Source: Leisingera daeponensis
GTDB taxonomy: Bacteria; Pseudomonadota; Alphaproteobacteria; Rhodobacterales; Rhodobacteraceae
Length of the DNA stretch: 64,000 nt
NCBI RefSeq assembly: GCF_019801465.1
Contig: NZ_JAHVJA010000009.1
Coordinates: 124,001-188,000, forward strand
Reading direction: 5' to 3'
Below, in pieces: positions 1-8,533 of the stretch. How positions within the stretch are numbered: position 1 is the stretch's first letter; each line of letters starts with the position of its first letter. Under the pieces are notes generated by a model. It ran no database searches. It was not told the origin of the DNA and was given only the letters and a program-made list of their open reading frames with translations. Position numbers and translations under genes: made by a program.

Positions 1-527
1 TAGCTGACCAGTTCCAGCTGCAGGCCCCAGGGCGCCATGAAGTAGACCCAGGTTTCGCCCGCGCTAGGCCCTTCGGTCATGGTTGTGGGCGCCCCCAAGA
101 CCTGGACATTCTGGTCTTGCAGATACGCGACCGCCGCCGCCATGTCGGTGGTGTAGAAGGCGATGTGATGGCCGCCGATGTCGGAATTGCGCGGCGGTAC
201 CGCGTTCTGGTCCGGTGCCGAGTACTGGAAGATCTCCAGATTGGCGCCGTTGCCGCAGCGGACCAGGCGCATGGCCGGAATCGTTGCCTTGGGATCCACG
301 TTCAGATGATCCTGCATCCAGGCGCTGTCGCCGCCGGAAAACGGGCCCAGCGGATAAAACGCAGTGCAGCCCAGAACACCGGTAAAGAAGGTCACAGCCT
401 GATCCAGGTCCGGCACGGTAATGCCGATGTGGTCGACCCCCGCCATGCCTGGCAGGCCGTTGGTGTCCGCGGCATTGACCTGTCCGGCGGCCAAGGATGC
501 AGCAAGCAAAATAGAGGCGATACGCAT
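1..527 (-). CDS. Secreted VOC (glyoxalase/bleomycin-resistance fold) protein, 3' end outside window
   Basis: The reading frame starts at 527 and is still open at base 1, so about 175 residues are visible and the C-terminus is missing. The first 21 residues form a signal peptide (MRIASILLAASLAAG, cleavage near VNA-AD). The mature part has VOC hallmarks: VDHIGITVPDLDQ near residue 33, GGHHIAFYTTD near 125 and LQLELVS near 170, which supply the His/His/Glu metal ligands of this fold. VOC enzymes include dioxygenases, glyoxalases and isomerases, so the reaction is unknown. It starts 2 bases after the upstream permease stop, so it is the last visible gene of the importer operon. Export of a VOC enzyme beside an ABC importer suggests it acts on, or binds, the transported compound in the periplasm; that is inference. 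Confidence 0.85.
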   Translation of the reverse strand, partial: MRIASILLAASLAAGQVNAADTNGLPGMAGVDHIGITVPDLDQAVTFFTGVLGCTAFYPLGPFSGGDSAWMQDHLNVDPKATIPAMRLVRCGNGANLEIFQYSAPDQNAVPPRNSDIGGHHIAFYTTDMAAAVAYLQDQNVQVLGAPTTMTEGPSAGETWVYFMAPWGLQLELVS

Positions 528-529
528 CT

Positions 530-1600
530 TCAGGTTTCCTTTCTGTTGGATTGGGCGAGAAGGCCGCCGGTCAACCGGCGCTGCACGGGAAAGAGCTGCA
601 ATCCGGTTCTCTCGGAAATCAGGCCCCACAGCCCGCGCGGGGCAAACAGCATCACAGCGATGCCGGCCAGCCCAAGCGCCATCAGATACCAGGTACCGAA
701 ATCTGCCAGCAGGCTTTGCAGGGCAAAGAAGACAAGGACGCCCAGAATAGGACCCTCGATAGTGCCCAATCCCCCGATCACCACGATGAAGATCACGTAG
801 GCGGTCCAATCGGTGACGCTGAAGGCGGCATCCGGCGAGATCCGCGCCTTTTGCAGATAGATCAGCCCGCCAGCGATCCCGGTGCCAAAGGATGCGGTCA
901 GAAACACCAGCCACTTCATCCGGCCCGCGTCCACGCCGACGGATTTTGCTGCTTCGGTGTTGTCGCGCACTGCTGCCAGGGCCAGCCCCCGCTTGGAACG
1001 CAGCAGCCAGTAGATGACGGCAATCGTGGCCACAGCCAGGGCCAGTGCCAGCCAGTAGGCGAGGATGTCCCGTGCCGCGCTGGCGCGCACGCCCAGCGTG
1101 TCCTGAACCCAGCTGACCAGCATCATTTCGCGCAGGGCATCGCGCGGCAGCGACGTCCCGGTTCCGCCTGCGACCGCGTGCCATTGCGCGATGATCAGGC
1201 GCGCGACCTCGGCGATGACCCAGGTGCCGATGGCGAAATAGGCTCCATGCAGCCGGAAGGCAAAAAATGCGGTGGGCACGGCCAGGACCAGCGCCGCCGC
1301 GCCCGAAAGCAGCAGCGCGGAAACAGGGTCCGCTCCGCCCAGGATGACCGATCCGTAAAGGGCATAGGCCCCGATCCCGACAAAGGCCTGCTGCCCCACG
1401 GAAACCAATCCGCCATAACCTGCCAGAAGGTTCCAGAATTGCGCCAGCACCAGCATGGTCAGGATAAAGAACAGATCCTGGATCAGCCCGCGCGAGACAA
1501 AGGCGGGGGCTGCAAAGAGCAGGGCCAGCACCGAAAGGCCAAGGATCAAGGCAATAGCGGATGCGCTTGTGCGGGTTGTAACTGCATAGGGCATGTCCAT
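530..1600 (-). CDS. livM: Branched-chain-type ABC transporter permease, LivM family
   Basis: This 356-residue inner-membrane protein is the second permease of a HAAT-type importer. It has about 9-10 hydrophobic segments. The segment LLAGYGGLVSVGQQAFVGIGAYA (about residues 58-80) is the family N-terminal signature, and the EAA-like cytoplasmic loop lies around RDNTEAAKSVGVDAGRMK (about 215). The C-terminus, APRGLWG followed by a short tail, is normal for LivM. It follows the LivH gene by 3 bases and precedes the VOC gene by 2, so it sits inside a single operon. The cargo is unknown. HAAT importers carry amino acids, amides, urea and aromatic acids, and the maleylacetate reductase gene at the operon head hints at an aromatic-derived substrate. 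Confidence 0.93.
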   Translation of the reverse strand: MDMPYAVTTRTSASAIALILGLSVLALLFAAPAFVSRGLIQDLFFILTMLVLAQFWNLLAGYGGLVSVGQQAFVGIGAYALYGSVILGGADPVSALLLSGAAALVLAVPTAFFAFRLHGAYFAIGTWVIAEVARLIIAQWHAVAGGTGTSLPRDALREMMLVSWVQDTLGVRASAARDILAYWLALALAVATIAVIYWLLRSKRGLALAAVRDNTEAAKSVGVDAGRMKWLVFLTASFGTGIAGGLIYLQKARISPDAAFSVTDWTAYVIFIVVIGGLGTIEGPILGVLVFFALQSLLADFGTWYLMALGLAGIAVMLFAPRGLWGLISERTGLQLFPVQRRLTGGLLAQSNRKET

Positions 1601-1603
1601 GGC

Positions 1604-2464
1604 TCAAGCCTCCCTCGGAAACAGGCCGCGCGGGCGGATCAGCAGAACAATGAGAAAAGCAACATGCCCGGCGAGGATCTGCCACTCGGGATTGATTGCG
1701 GCGCCCAAAGTTTGCGCGACACCGATCACCACGCCCCCGGCAAGTGTCCCCCACAGGCTGCCCAAGCCGCCGATGATCACCGCTTCAAAGGCGTAGATCA
1801 GCCGGGCCGGACCAATAGAGGGGTCAAAATTCGACCGCGTGCCAAGATAGAGCGCGGCGATGGTCACCACCAGCATGGCAATTGCGGTAGCCAAGGCGAA
1901 GACCCGGTCCGGGCGGATGCCCATCAGGCCGGCAGTCACAGCATCATCTGATGTGGCGCGGAAGGCGCGGCCTATGGCAGTGCGATAGAACAGATGGTTC
2001 AACGCCAGGATAACCAGGATTGCCGAACCAAAGGTCAAGAGCGGCATGACTCCGGCGGTGACCGGTCCGAGGCTGACCGAGGCTGTTTCGAGCGCGCCTG
2101 CAGAAACGCGCTGGCTGTCAGCCGAAAAACTTTCTTGCAGCGCATTTTGGATGACGATCGACAGGCCGAAGGTCACGAGAAGCGGCGGCAGGATATCCTC
2201 TCCCAAGGCCCGGTTCAGAACCAGTTTCTGCAAGCTCCAGCCAAGCAGGAACATCGCTGGCATGGCAACAAGAACTGCCGCAAAGGGATGGAGCCCCAAA
2301 GCACTGACCAAGAGCAGGATCAGGTAAGACCCCAGCACGATCAAATCGCCATGGGCCAGGTTGACCAGCCGCATAATCCCGAAAACGAGGCTGAGTCCAG
2401 CTGCGAACAGTGCATAGAGACCGCCGAGAAGTATGCCTTGGACGATGGTGTCAATCCAGATCAT
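1604..2464 (-). CDS. livH: Branched-chain-type ABC transporter permease, LivH family
   Basis: A 286-residue membrane protein. The N-terminus (GLYALFAAGLSLVFGIMRLVNLAHGD, residues about 15-40) is the LivH signature, followed by about 8 membrane segments. FRATSDDAVTAGLMGI near residue 168 is the coupling loop to the ATPase, and RPRGLFP closes the protein. Length is normal for LivH. Its start overlaps the LivF stop by four bases (ATGA), which indicates translational coupling. It should pair with the downstream LivM protein to form the translocation pore for the binding protein encoded at 4039-5316. Confidence 0.94.
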   Translation of the reverse strand: MIWIDTIVQGILLGGLYALFAAGLSLVFGIMRLVNLAHGDLIVLGSYLILLLVSALGLHPFAAVLVAMPAMFLLGWSLQKLVLNRALGEDILPPLLVTFGLSIVIQNALQESFSADSQRVSAGALETASVSLGPVTAGVMPLLTFGSAILVILALNHLFYRTAIGRAFRATSDDAVTAGLMGIRPDRVFALATAIAMLVVTIAALYLGTRSNFDPSIGPARLIYAFEAVIIGGLGSLWGTLAGGVVIGVAQTLGAAINPEWQILAGHVAFLIVLLIRPRGLFPREA

Positions 2465-3255
2465 GCCGCCGCTCCGAAATAGGCTGTGTGAATGTCCTCG
2501 CGGGAAATCTCCGAGGGACGGCCTGACAGGGTGATCCTGCCTTCCATCATGCAGTAGACCCGGTCAGCCACCCTCAGCGCCTGGCTGATGTCCTGCTCAA
2601 CCACGATCAGACTGGCACCGCTGTCCTTGATCAACGGCAAGGCGGCGTAGATGTCGCGTATCACCACCGGCGCCAGGCCGAGGCTGATCTCATCGCATAG
2701 AAGGATTTCGGGGTTCGACATCAGGGCACGGCCAATTGCCACCATCTGCTGCTGCCCGCCGGAGAGTGCAGTTCCGGGCGTATGGCGCCGCTCATGCAGA
2801 ACTGGAAAGAGGGCGTATACCGTGTCCAACGTCCAATAGCCGGATCCGTCGCGGCACGCGGCCACGTCCATTGGACCCGAAGAACCGGTCAGTCTGGCGA
2901 GCCATGAACCGATCCGGTCGCCCAGATCGGCGCCTCCCTTGTGCTGGCCTCCGATGATCAGGTTTTCTTCGACCGTCAGCGATGGGAAAAGCCTGCGCCC
3001 CTCGGGCACCATTGCAATGCCGCGCTTCATGACGGTGTCGGGCGGCAGATGGCCAATCTTTTCCTGCTTGTGCAGGATCTGTCCGGGGGCATTTTGCAAA
3101 ACCCCGGTGAGAGACCGCATCAGCGAGGTCTTCCCAGCGCCGTTGGCGCCTATGATCGCCACCGTCTCGCCGGGTTCAAGCCGGATGTCGACCCCGAAGA
3201 GCGCCTGGAAATCCCCGTAGTGAGCGGTCAGGCCCTGTGTCTCCAGAAATGTCAT
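2461..3255 (-). CDS. livF: Branched-chain-type ABC transporter ATPase, LivF family
   Basis: Cytoplasmic ATPase of 264 residues. Walker A is GANGAGKTS (about 36-44), the ABC signature is LSGGQQQ (about 165) and Walker B is ILLCDE (about 185). LivF proteins usually run to about 235 residues. The extra length lies between Walker A and the signature, in a segment that includes DLGDRIGSWLARLTGSSG (about 110-127), so this protein has an insertion in the helical domain. The start overlaps the LivG stop by one base and the stop overlaps the LivH start, so the three genes are tightly coupled. It forms the nucleotide-binding pair with the product of 3255-3968. Confidence 0.93.
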   Translation of the reverse strand: MTFLETQGLTAHYGDFQALFGVDIRLEPGETVAIIGANGAGKTSLMRSLTGVLQNAPGQILHKQEKIGHLPPDTVMKRGIAMVPEGRRLFPSLTVEENLIIGGQHKGGADLGDRIGSWLARLTGSSGPMDVAACRDGSGYWTLDTVYALFPVLHERRHTPGTALSGGQQQMVAIGRALMSNPEILLCDEISLGLAPVVIRDIYAALPLIKDSGASLIVVEQDISQALRVADRVYCMMEGRITLSGRPSEISREDIHTAYFGAAA

Positions 3256-3968
3256 CAGACTTCGGCCCCCAGGTAGATTTCCTTCACCTCACGGCTCTCC
3301 ATGATCCTGGCGGGATCGCCGATCCCGATAACCCGGCCGAAGTCGAGAACGAGCAGGCGTTCCACCACCGACGTAAGCGCGTGCAGCACATGCTCGATCC
3401 AGATGATCGTCACGCCCTCAGCGTGGATTTCGCGGATTGTCTGCACCAGCGACTGGCACTCGCCTTCGGTCAGCCCGCCGGCGATTTCGTCCAGGAGCAG
3501 GAGCTTCGGGCCGGTTGCCATAGCCCGTGCCAACTCAAGGCGCTTGCGCTCCAGCAAGGAGAGCGAGCCCGCTGCCGCATTTGCCTTGGGCAAAAGGCCG
3601 GTGCGCTCCAGCACTTCGGCGCAGATTTGCGTAACATGCGCTTCAGATGCAGACCGGCCGTGGCTTGCAGCGACCAGCAAGTTCTCAAAGACCGTCAGTT
3701 TCTCAAAAGGCTGCGGAATCTGGAACGACCGCCCGACACCGCCAAGGCAGCGCCGCATCGCGGACGTGCGGGTGACATCCTGACCGTCGAAGACTATTGC
3801 CCCGCTATCGGACATCAGGTTCCCGGTGATCAGGTTGAACAAGGTCGACTTGCCTGCCCCGTTGGGCCCGATGATCCCCAGGGCCTGCCCCGCAGGGACG
3901 TCGAAAGTGACGTCGTCGGTCACCTTCAGCACACCGAAACTCTTTGAGACGTTCTGAAGCGCTAACAT
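3255..3968 (-). CDS. livG: Branched-chain-type ABC transporter ATPase, LivG family
   Basis: Cytoplasmic ATPase of 237 residues. Walker A is GPNGAGKST (about 36-44) and Walker B is LLLLDE (about 158). The signature region reads SLSLLERKRLELARAM instead of the usual LSGGQ or LSYGQ; as far as I recall, other LivG proteins of aromatic or short-chain-acid importers share this variant, so it need not mean inactivity. GRVIGIGDP near the C-terminus is typical of LivG. It lies 70 bases downstream of the binding-protein gene, the largest gap within the operon. Confidence 0.92.
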   Translation of the reverse strand: MLALQNVSKSFGVLKVTDDVTFDVPAGQALGIIGPNGAGKSTLFNLITGNLMSDSGAIVFDGQDVTRTSAMRRCLGGVGRSFQIPQPFEKLTVFENLLVAASHGRSASEAHVTQICAEVLERTGLLPKANAAAGSLSLLERKRLELARAMATGPKLLLLDEIAGGLTEGECQSLVQTIREIHAEGVTIIWIEHVLHALTSVVERLLVLDFGRVIGIGDPARIMESREVKEIYLGAEV

Positions 3969-4038
3969 TGGCTTGAACTCCGCTTGGAAAAAAGGGCAAT
4001 CCGGGACAGAACGGCGAACCGCAATGCCCCGGACCGCC

Positions 4039-5316
4039 TCAGTCGGGGAGGATTTCCATCGTGCCGCCTGTGGGCACTGCCGGGGCCGTCTTGTTGTCCA
4101 CGATTACCAGATCGTAGCCGCCGCCTTCCTTGAGGCGCCACTGTCCGCCGACCAGCGGCGTCTTTGCCACATTGCGTGCGGCAAAGGGGGGCACCCCGGC
4201 ACCGTCCCAGGCCAGCGGGCCAACGATCGTGTCCAGCCGGGTCTCAGCTATCGCATCGGAAACAGCATCTGCGTCCCGGGTGTCGCTCACACGGCCCATG
4301 GCATCGGCGGCAACCTCAAACAGCGCGTGTACGAAGCCGATCGGCTGTGTCCACTGACGCCCGGTGGCTGCTGTGTACCCTTCGGCCAGGCCGCCTGCTG
4401 ACATTCCGTTGAGAGAAGACGTGAAGGGATGGGTGGGCGACCACCAGACCTCTGAACTGAGGTTGTGGCCGGTGCGGCCCAACGCCTCGACTGCCTGCGG
4501 GAACAGGATCGCCTTGCCGATCGATGCCGCCTTTGGGGTGAAGCCCTGCTGTTTGGCCTGGGTCCAGAAAGTGGTAAAATCCGGCGGGATCACGACCCCT
4601 GTTACGATCTCCACGTTTGCCTGTTTGAAGGCATTGATCTGGGCCGTGAAATCATCTGTCAGGTTCTGATAACGGCCTGTGTCGGTCAGACCATACCCTT
4701 GCTCGGCCAGAACCGGGGGGAAACCTACGTTGGGATCGCCCCAGGCATTGCCATCCCCGTCATTCGGAAACAAGGCGCCAACGGATTTGTTGCTGTCCAG
4801 TTGGCCCCACATGTTTGTGAAGACTGCGATGACATCCTCGAGCCCCCAGAAGAAGTGGTAGGCATAATTGAAGGGCTGCCAACTGCCGGGATCACCCGGG
4901 TTGCCCTGCTGGCCGATGAACCAGGGCTGCCAGGGCGCTACGGTCGAGATGCAGGGGATCTCCTCATTCTCGCAGGTGGTGGTCACCGGGTTGGTCGTCT
5001 CGGGCGTCGACGCAACCAGCATCAAATCGATTTCCTCGTCGATGATCAGTTCCTGCGCCACTTCGGCTGCCCGGTTAGGGTTCGACTGACTGTCCTTGAC
5101 GATGACCTCAAAATTCTTGCCTGCGTCTGTGTCGGCGAAGCCACCCAGGATGTACTGGTCGGCTTCGGCAAAAGCAGCCAAAGGCCCTGATTGCGGCGTC
5201 ACATAGCCCACGCGAATACGCGCACCTTTGGCGATGGCCGGAGCGGTCAGTCCCGAAGCTGCAGCGGTCAGCCCGATGGCCGCCGTTGATTTAAGCAATT
5301 TCCGTCTTGTCAGCAT
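4039..5316 (-). CDS. Branched-chain-type ABC transporter periplasmic binding protein, Tat-exported
   Basis: Periplasmic substrate-binding protein of 425 residues in the Peripla_BP_6 (LivJ/AmiC-like) family. I chose the ATG at 5316 because GGGAGGA lies just upstream and the protein then begins with a twin-arginine signal, TRRKLLKST, followed by a hydrophobic core and the site APAIAKGA. The mature start, IRVGYVTPQSGPLAAFAEAD, is the conserved first strand of this family. Residues about 70-100 (SNPNRAAEVAQELI) and the stretch after it form the first lobe. A Tat signal on such a protein is less common than a Sec signal and suggests folding before export. It lies 31 bases downstream of the maleylacetate reductase gene. 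Confidence 0.92.
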   Translation of the reverse strand: MLTRRKLLKSTAAIGLTAAASGLTAPAIAKGARIRVGYVTPQSGPLAAFAEADQYILGGFADTDAGKNFEVIVKDSQSNPNRAAEVAQELIIDEEIDLMLVASTPETTNPVTTTCENEEIPCISTVAPWQPWFIGQQGNPGDPGSWQPFNYAYHFFWGLEDVIAVFTNMWGQLDSNKSVGALFPNDGDGNAWGDPNVGFPPVLAEQGYGLTDTGRYQNLTDDFTAQINAFKQANVEIVTGVVIPPDFTTFWTQAKQQGFTPKAASIGKAILFPQAVEALGRTGHNLSSEVWWSPTHPFTSSLNGMSAGGLAEGYTAATGRQWTQPIGFVHALFEVAADAMGRVSDTRDADAVSDAIAETRLDTIVGPLAWDGAGVPPFAARNVAKTPLVGGQWRLKEGGGYDLVIVDNKTAPAVPTGGTMEILPD

Positions 5317-5347
5317 CTCTTGTCCTCCCTCGAGATGTGCCCCGTTG

Positions 5348-6421
5348 TCAGAGCTCGGGCTGGCGTCCGTGATAGGCATCATCGAGCAAGGCCCTCACTC
5401 CCTCCCTGCTGAGCGGCGCGGGGTTCCAATAGGCATTCTTGGTGGCAAGCGAGGCGGCCCGGTCCAGGTCAGCCTCCTGCAGGCCGAGCGCTTTCAATGC
5501 GGTTGGCGCACCTATACGGGATGCGAAATCATGAAGGGCCTTGCCTGGCGAGCTGCCGTCGAAAATCTCGGACACAATCGCCAACTGGTCCGGCACAGCC
5601 GCAGCGTTAAAGCCGATGGCATGAGGCAGCATGACCGAATGCGTTTCCGCATGGGGCAGATCGAAGGAGCCGCCCAGGGTGTGGCAGATCTTGTGATGAA
5701 GCGACATGCCGACCTGCCCCAGCACCGTGCCGCACAGCCAGGCGCCATAAAGCGTTTCACCTCGGGCATCGAGGTTCCCGGGATCGGTCAGTACCGCCGG
5801 GAGGGCATTGGCAAAGGCGCGCATTCCCTCGACTGCCAGGGCTGTAGACAGCGGATTGCGGTCTTGCGCGTATAGCCCCTCTGCGGCATGGGCGATTGCG
5901 TTCAGAGCGCTGCTGACCGTCATTCCCACTGGCAGGGTCGTGACCAGTTCAGAGTCATAGAGAATGACTTCGGGCTGCACCTCGGGGCTCTTGAGGGTGG
6001 TTTTAAGGCCGTCCTTGGTCTGTCCCAGGATCGGTGTCGCCTCACTGCCGGCATAGGTTGTAGGCACCACGATTTGCGGCAGATCGGTGCGGTAGGCAAT
6101 GGCCTTGCCAAGACCAGTGGTGGACCCCCCACCGACCGAAACAATGCAGTCGGCACCGGTTGCCGCCACTTCGGTCAGGGCCTCTTCAGTTACACTGACG
6201 GGCGTATGCATGGTTGCCTTCGCAAAGACACCCGCTGCCAGCGCCCCCACCTCAGCTGCAAAGGTCTGGGCTGCCGCTTCCTGTTGCGGTGTGGAGAGAA
6301 TGAGGGCGCGCTGTGCGCCCAACCGCTCGATTTCTTCGGCAATCCGGTGCCGCACACCTGGTCCAAAGCTGACCCGAACGGCTGCGCTGTTCGCCACGAA
6401 TTCTCTTTGAAAATAGGACAT
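5348..6421 (-). CDS. Maleylacetate reductase (iron-type alcohol dehydrogenase superfamily)
   Basis: A 357-residue cytoplasmic enzyme matching maleylacetate reductases such as MacA, TfdF and LinF. These reduce maleylacetate to 3-oxoadipate with NAD(P)H in hydroxyquinol, chlorocatechol and hydroquinone degradation. The nucleotide-binding motif is GGGSTTGLGKAIA (about 96-108), followed by PTTYAGSEATPILGQT (about 119-134), a family signature. His pairs in SSALNAIAHAAEGLYA (about 170) and MSLHHKICHTLGGSF (about 235) are the usual metal or active-site region. It is the first gene of the importer operon and is divergent from a LysR gene, the common arrangement for catabolic control. I see no hydroxyquinol dioxygenase nearby, but an MhqO/LinE-like dioxygenase lies at 8534. 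Confidence 0.88.
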   Translation of the reverse strand: MSYFQREFVANSAAVRVSFGPGVRHRIAEEIERLGAQRALILSTPQQEAAAQTFAAEVGALAAGVFAKATMHTPVSVTEEALTEVAATGADCIVSVGGGSTTGLGKAIAYRTDLPQIVVPTTYAGSEATPILGQTKDGLKTTLKSPEVQPEVILYDSELVTTLPVGMTVSSALNAIAHAAEGLYAQDRNPLSTALAVEGMRAFANALPAVLTDPGNLDARGETLYGAWLCGTVLGQVGMSLHHKICHTLGGSFDLPHAETHSVMLPHAIGFNAAAVPDQLAIVSEIFDGSSPGKALHDFASRIGAPTALKALGLQEADLDRAASLATKNAYWNPAPLSREGVRALLDDAYHGRQPEL

Positions 6422-6472
6422 GCTGTTTCACCGATGGCTGTGTTTCATCAGGGTTAGCATGTGCAAACTGCG

Positions 6473-6512
6473 AACTTGATCCAAAGATCAGCAACCAATA
6501 TAACATCAAGTT
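6473..6512. promoter_or_regulatory. Divergent operator region for LysR gene and maleylacetate reductase operon
   Basis: An 8-bp inverted repeat, AACTTGAT at 6473-6480 and ATCAAGTT at 6505-6512, flanks a nested dyad TGATC-N4-GATCA (6477-6490). The right arm touches the LysR start codon at 6513. A -10-like TATAAC at 6499-6504 lies between the arms, which would place the transcription start at or next to the ATG. Binding of the LysR product here would plausibly repress its own gene and regulate the divergent operon. The function is inferred from symmetry and position. Confidence 0.55.
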
Positions 6513-7460
6513 ATGAAGATTGATCCGCGCCATCTTGAAATCCTCGCCGCTATTGTCGAAAACGGCGGCCTCACCGAGGGCGCCGAAGCGCTCGGCAAGT
6601 CGCAGCCGTCGGTCTCAAGAACGCTGGCACAGCTTGAATCCAGGATCGGTACCGCCCTGTTCAAGCCGGGCCGGCGGCCGCTGCAGCCAACCGAGCTGGG
6701 TGAGGCATTGGCCGAGCAGGGCCGAATGGTGCGCAAGGCCAACCTGGCGTCCTCGGATATCGTTTCGCGGTTCAAGGCCGGGCATGCCGGTCTGGTGCGG
6801 GTGGCAGGGACGCCGATCTTCATGGACGGCGTGATTTCGGGCATCATTGCGAGGTTCCAAGCGCAAGTGCCGGATGTGCGTGTCGAGCAATCCTATGGGT
6901 ATGCAGAGACGCTGATTGAAAAGCTGCGCAATGAAACGCTGGACATGGCGATTGTGCCCTTGCGGCGGGACAAGGTTCCTCGCGATCTGCTCTTTCAACC
7001 TATTCTGCCGGGACTGAACGTGGTTGCCTGCCGTGAGGGTCATCCATTGACGCGCCGCAAGCTGCTGACACCTCAGGACATCGAGGAGTTTCCCTGGATA
7101 GCTCCTCCCGTTGATAGCCCGCTCTACCGCGATCTAAAGCGGGCGCTGGCCAACATCGGAGCTGAAAATTACCGGATCAGCTTTTCCGGCGGGTCGCTGG
7201 CTTCGGTTATCAATGTCCTGACCGGTTCGGACAGCCTTACAGTCTTGCCCTATTCGGTCGTGTTCACGATGAAGGCGCAAAGTGCTATTGAAGCATTGTC
7301 ACTGGAAATCGGCCACCCAGATAGAATGCTTGGCGTGCTGGCTTCCAGCACCCCGCATGATAATCCCGCAGCACAACGGTTCAGAGCCTTTGTTGTTGCC
7401 CAGTTCGAAGCACTTGCCCATCGTATTGTGCAGCATCAAAAAGACCGGATCTGGCGATAG
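6513..7460 (+). CDS. LysR-type transcriptional regulator
   Basis: A 315-residue regulator. The N-terminal winged helix-turn-helix is clear (HLEILAAIVENGG, residues 7-19; ALGKSQPSVSRTLAQLE, about 27-43), followed by a LysR effector domain beginning near AGLVRVAGTPIFMDG (about 93). The gene is divergent from maleylacetate reductase, so it probably senses a pathway intermediate and controls the reductase-importer operon. No Shine-Dalgarno sequence precedes the ATG; a TATAAC element ends only 8 bases upstream, so the message may be leaderless. The 3' end faces the next LysR gene, with 21 bases between the stops. Confidence 0.92.
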   Translation: MKIDPRHLEILAAIVENGGLTEGAEALGKSQPSVSRTLAQLESRIGTALFKPGRRPLQPTELGEALAEQGRMVRKANLASSDIVSRFKAGHAGLVRVAGTPIFMDGVISGIIARFQAQVPDVRVEQSYGYAETLIEKLRNETLDMAIVPLRRDKVPRDLLFQPILPGLNVVACREGHPLTRRKLLTPQDIEEFPWIAPPVDSPLYRDLKRALANIGAENYRISFSGGSLASVINVLTGSDSLTVLPYSVVFTMKAQSAIEALSLEIGHPDRMLGVLASSTPHDNPAAQRFRAFVVAQFEALAHRIVQHQKDRIWR

Positions 7461-7481
7461 GACTGGCGGAATTTCTCAGGA

Positions 7482-8423
7482 TCAATGCCCTGCGGCGGGT
7501 CTTACTGCTGCCGTAGCGCTGAACTTGAAGCCATCGATATCCTGCAAATAGGCCTCGAAAAAGTCGGTGAAGGTTGCGACCAGCGGCGGCAGGGCTTCGT
7601 AAGGCGGATAGTAAAGCGAAAGCCAAAGCGGCGCGATTTCCCAAGCCGGCAGCACCTGTTGGACCCGCCCGTCCCGCAGTCCATCTTGAACGATGAATTC
7701 GGGAAGCACGGCGATGCCAGCCCCTGCAAGCGCCAATTCATACAAGAAATCCCCGTTGTTCGAGATGATGGAACTGCCGGAAGTCACTGTGCGTTTCAGC
7801 GGGCCTTTGCTGAAGCGCCATGTTTCGGGCGTTTCGCGCGAGGAGTAAGACAAGCAGTGGTTGCGATCCAGATCCTCAGGGGCTTGCGGGCGGCTGTAGC
7901 GTTCAAATAGACGCGGGGCTGCAACTGCCATTCGGGGAACCTCGCAGATTTTGCGCCATATCGTGGACCTGTCTGTGGGCGGAGACGAAATCCGTATCGC
8001 CAAATCCGCGCCTTCATCGACAATATCGATCAGTTGGTCTTCCAGCGTGACGTTCAAGGCAATATTGGGATAGGCCAGCCGGAAGCTGTCAACCAGCCCC
8101 GGCATCAGCCGCATACCAAAGGACATCGGCGCATTGATCGACAAGCTGCCACGGTGCGGCTGGGTCGCCTGTTCCAGGTCCCGGGTCACCCGGTCAAAGT
8201 CTTCGACAATGGCCCGGTAACGTGCCGCGACCAGGGCACCAGTCGACGTAAGCGACACCTGTCGTGTCGTCCGCAGCAGGAGCTGGTGGCCGAGGTCTTC
8301 TTCCAATCGCGCTACAGTGCGGGTGACCGTGGCCGGGGTCATGCGCAGACTGCGCGCCGCCGCCGCAAAACTGCGCAGCGCGGCAACTTCAAGAAAGACT
8401 CGGATCGGCTTCAGATCTTGCAT
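7482..8423 (-). CDS. LysR-type transcriptional regulator next to the quinone-defence cluster
   Basis: A 313-residue protein with a standard LysR layout: DNA-binding domain at residues 1-65 (VFLEVAALRSFAAAARSLRMTPATV, split here by strand turns) and effector domain starting near LSINAPMSFGMRLMP (about 94). It belongs to the large CrgA/DsdC-like branch in which the linker is followed by GxLxINAP. The gene is divergent from the ring-cleaving dioxygenase gene at 8534, with a strong 9-bp inverted repeat in the shared intergenic space. It is therefore the best candidate for the regulator of 8534-11595. Which ligand it binds cannot be told from the sequence. Confidence 0.92.
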   Translation of the reverse strand: MQDLKPIRVFLEVAALRSFAAAARSLRMTPATVTRTVARLEEDLGHQLLLRTTRQVSLTSTGALVAARYRAIVEDFDRVTRDLEQATQPHRGSLSINAPMSFGMRLMPGLVDSFRLAYPNIALNVTLEDQLIDIVDEGADLAIRISSPPTDRSTIWRKICEVPRMAVAAPRLFERYSRPQAPEDLDRNHCLSYSSRETPETWRFSKGPLKRTVTSGSSIISNNGDFLYELALAGAGIAVLPEFIVQDGLRDGRVQQVLPAWEIAPLWLSLYYPPYEALPPLVATFTDFFEAYLQDIDGFKFSATAAVRPAAGH

Positions 8424-8429
8424 AGCCCA

Positions 8430-8462
8430 TTATTGCATTTCCTATAACAGTATATGCAATAA
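8430..8462. promoter_or_regulatory. Probable LysR operator, 9-bp inverted repeat
   Basis: TTATTGCAT at 8430-8438 and ATGCAATAA at 8454-8462 are perfect inverted repeats separated by 15 bases. The centre holds an AT-rich stretch including TATAACA. The site begins 7 bases upstream of the LysR start codon (8423, minus strand) and 72 bases upstream of the dioxygenase start (8534, plus strand). Size and placement fit a LysR recognition site shared by divergent promoters. Confidence 0.6.
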
Positions 8463-8533
8463 CGTTTCTATTCTTGGAAGAATCCCCCTCATCTATCTTT
8501 GTCCCAACGCAAGATACGCGCTGGAGAAAGACC

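Noticed and set aside
551-1951. Long open frames antisense to real genes (for example here, 8489-10153 minus, 26432-28039 minus, 33930-35951 minus, 41382-42959 plus, 62032-63561 minus)
   Set aside because: They lie opposite genes with clear family motifs, have low-complexity Arg/Gly/Gln-rich translations, and reflect the third-position GC bias of this genome.
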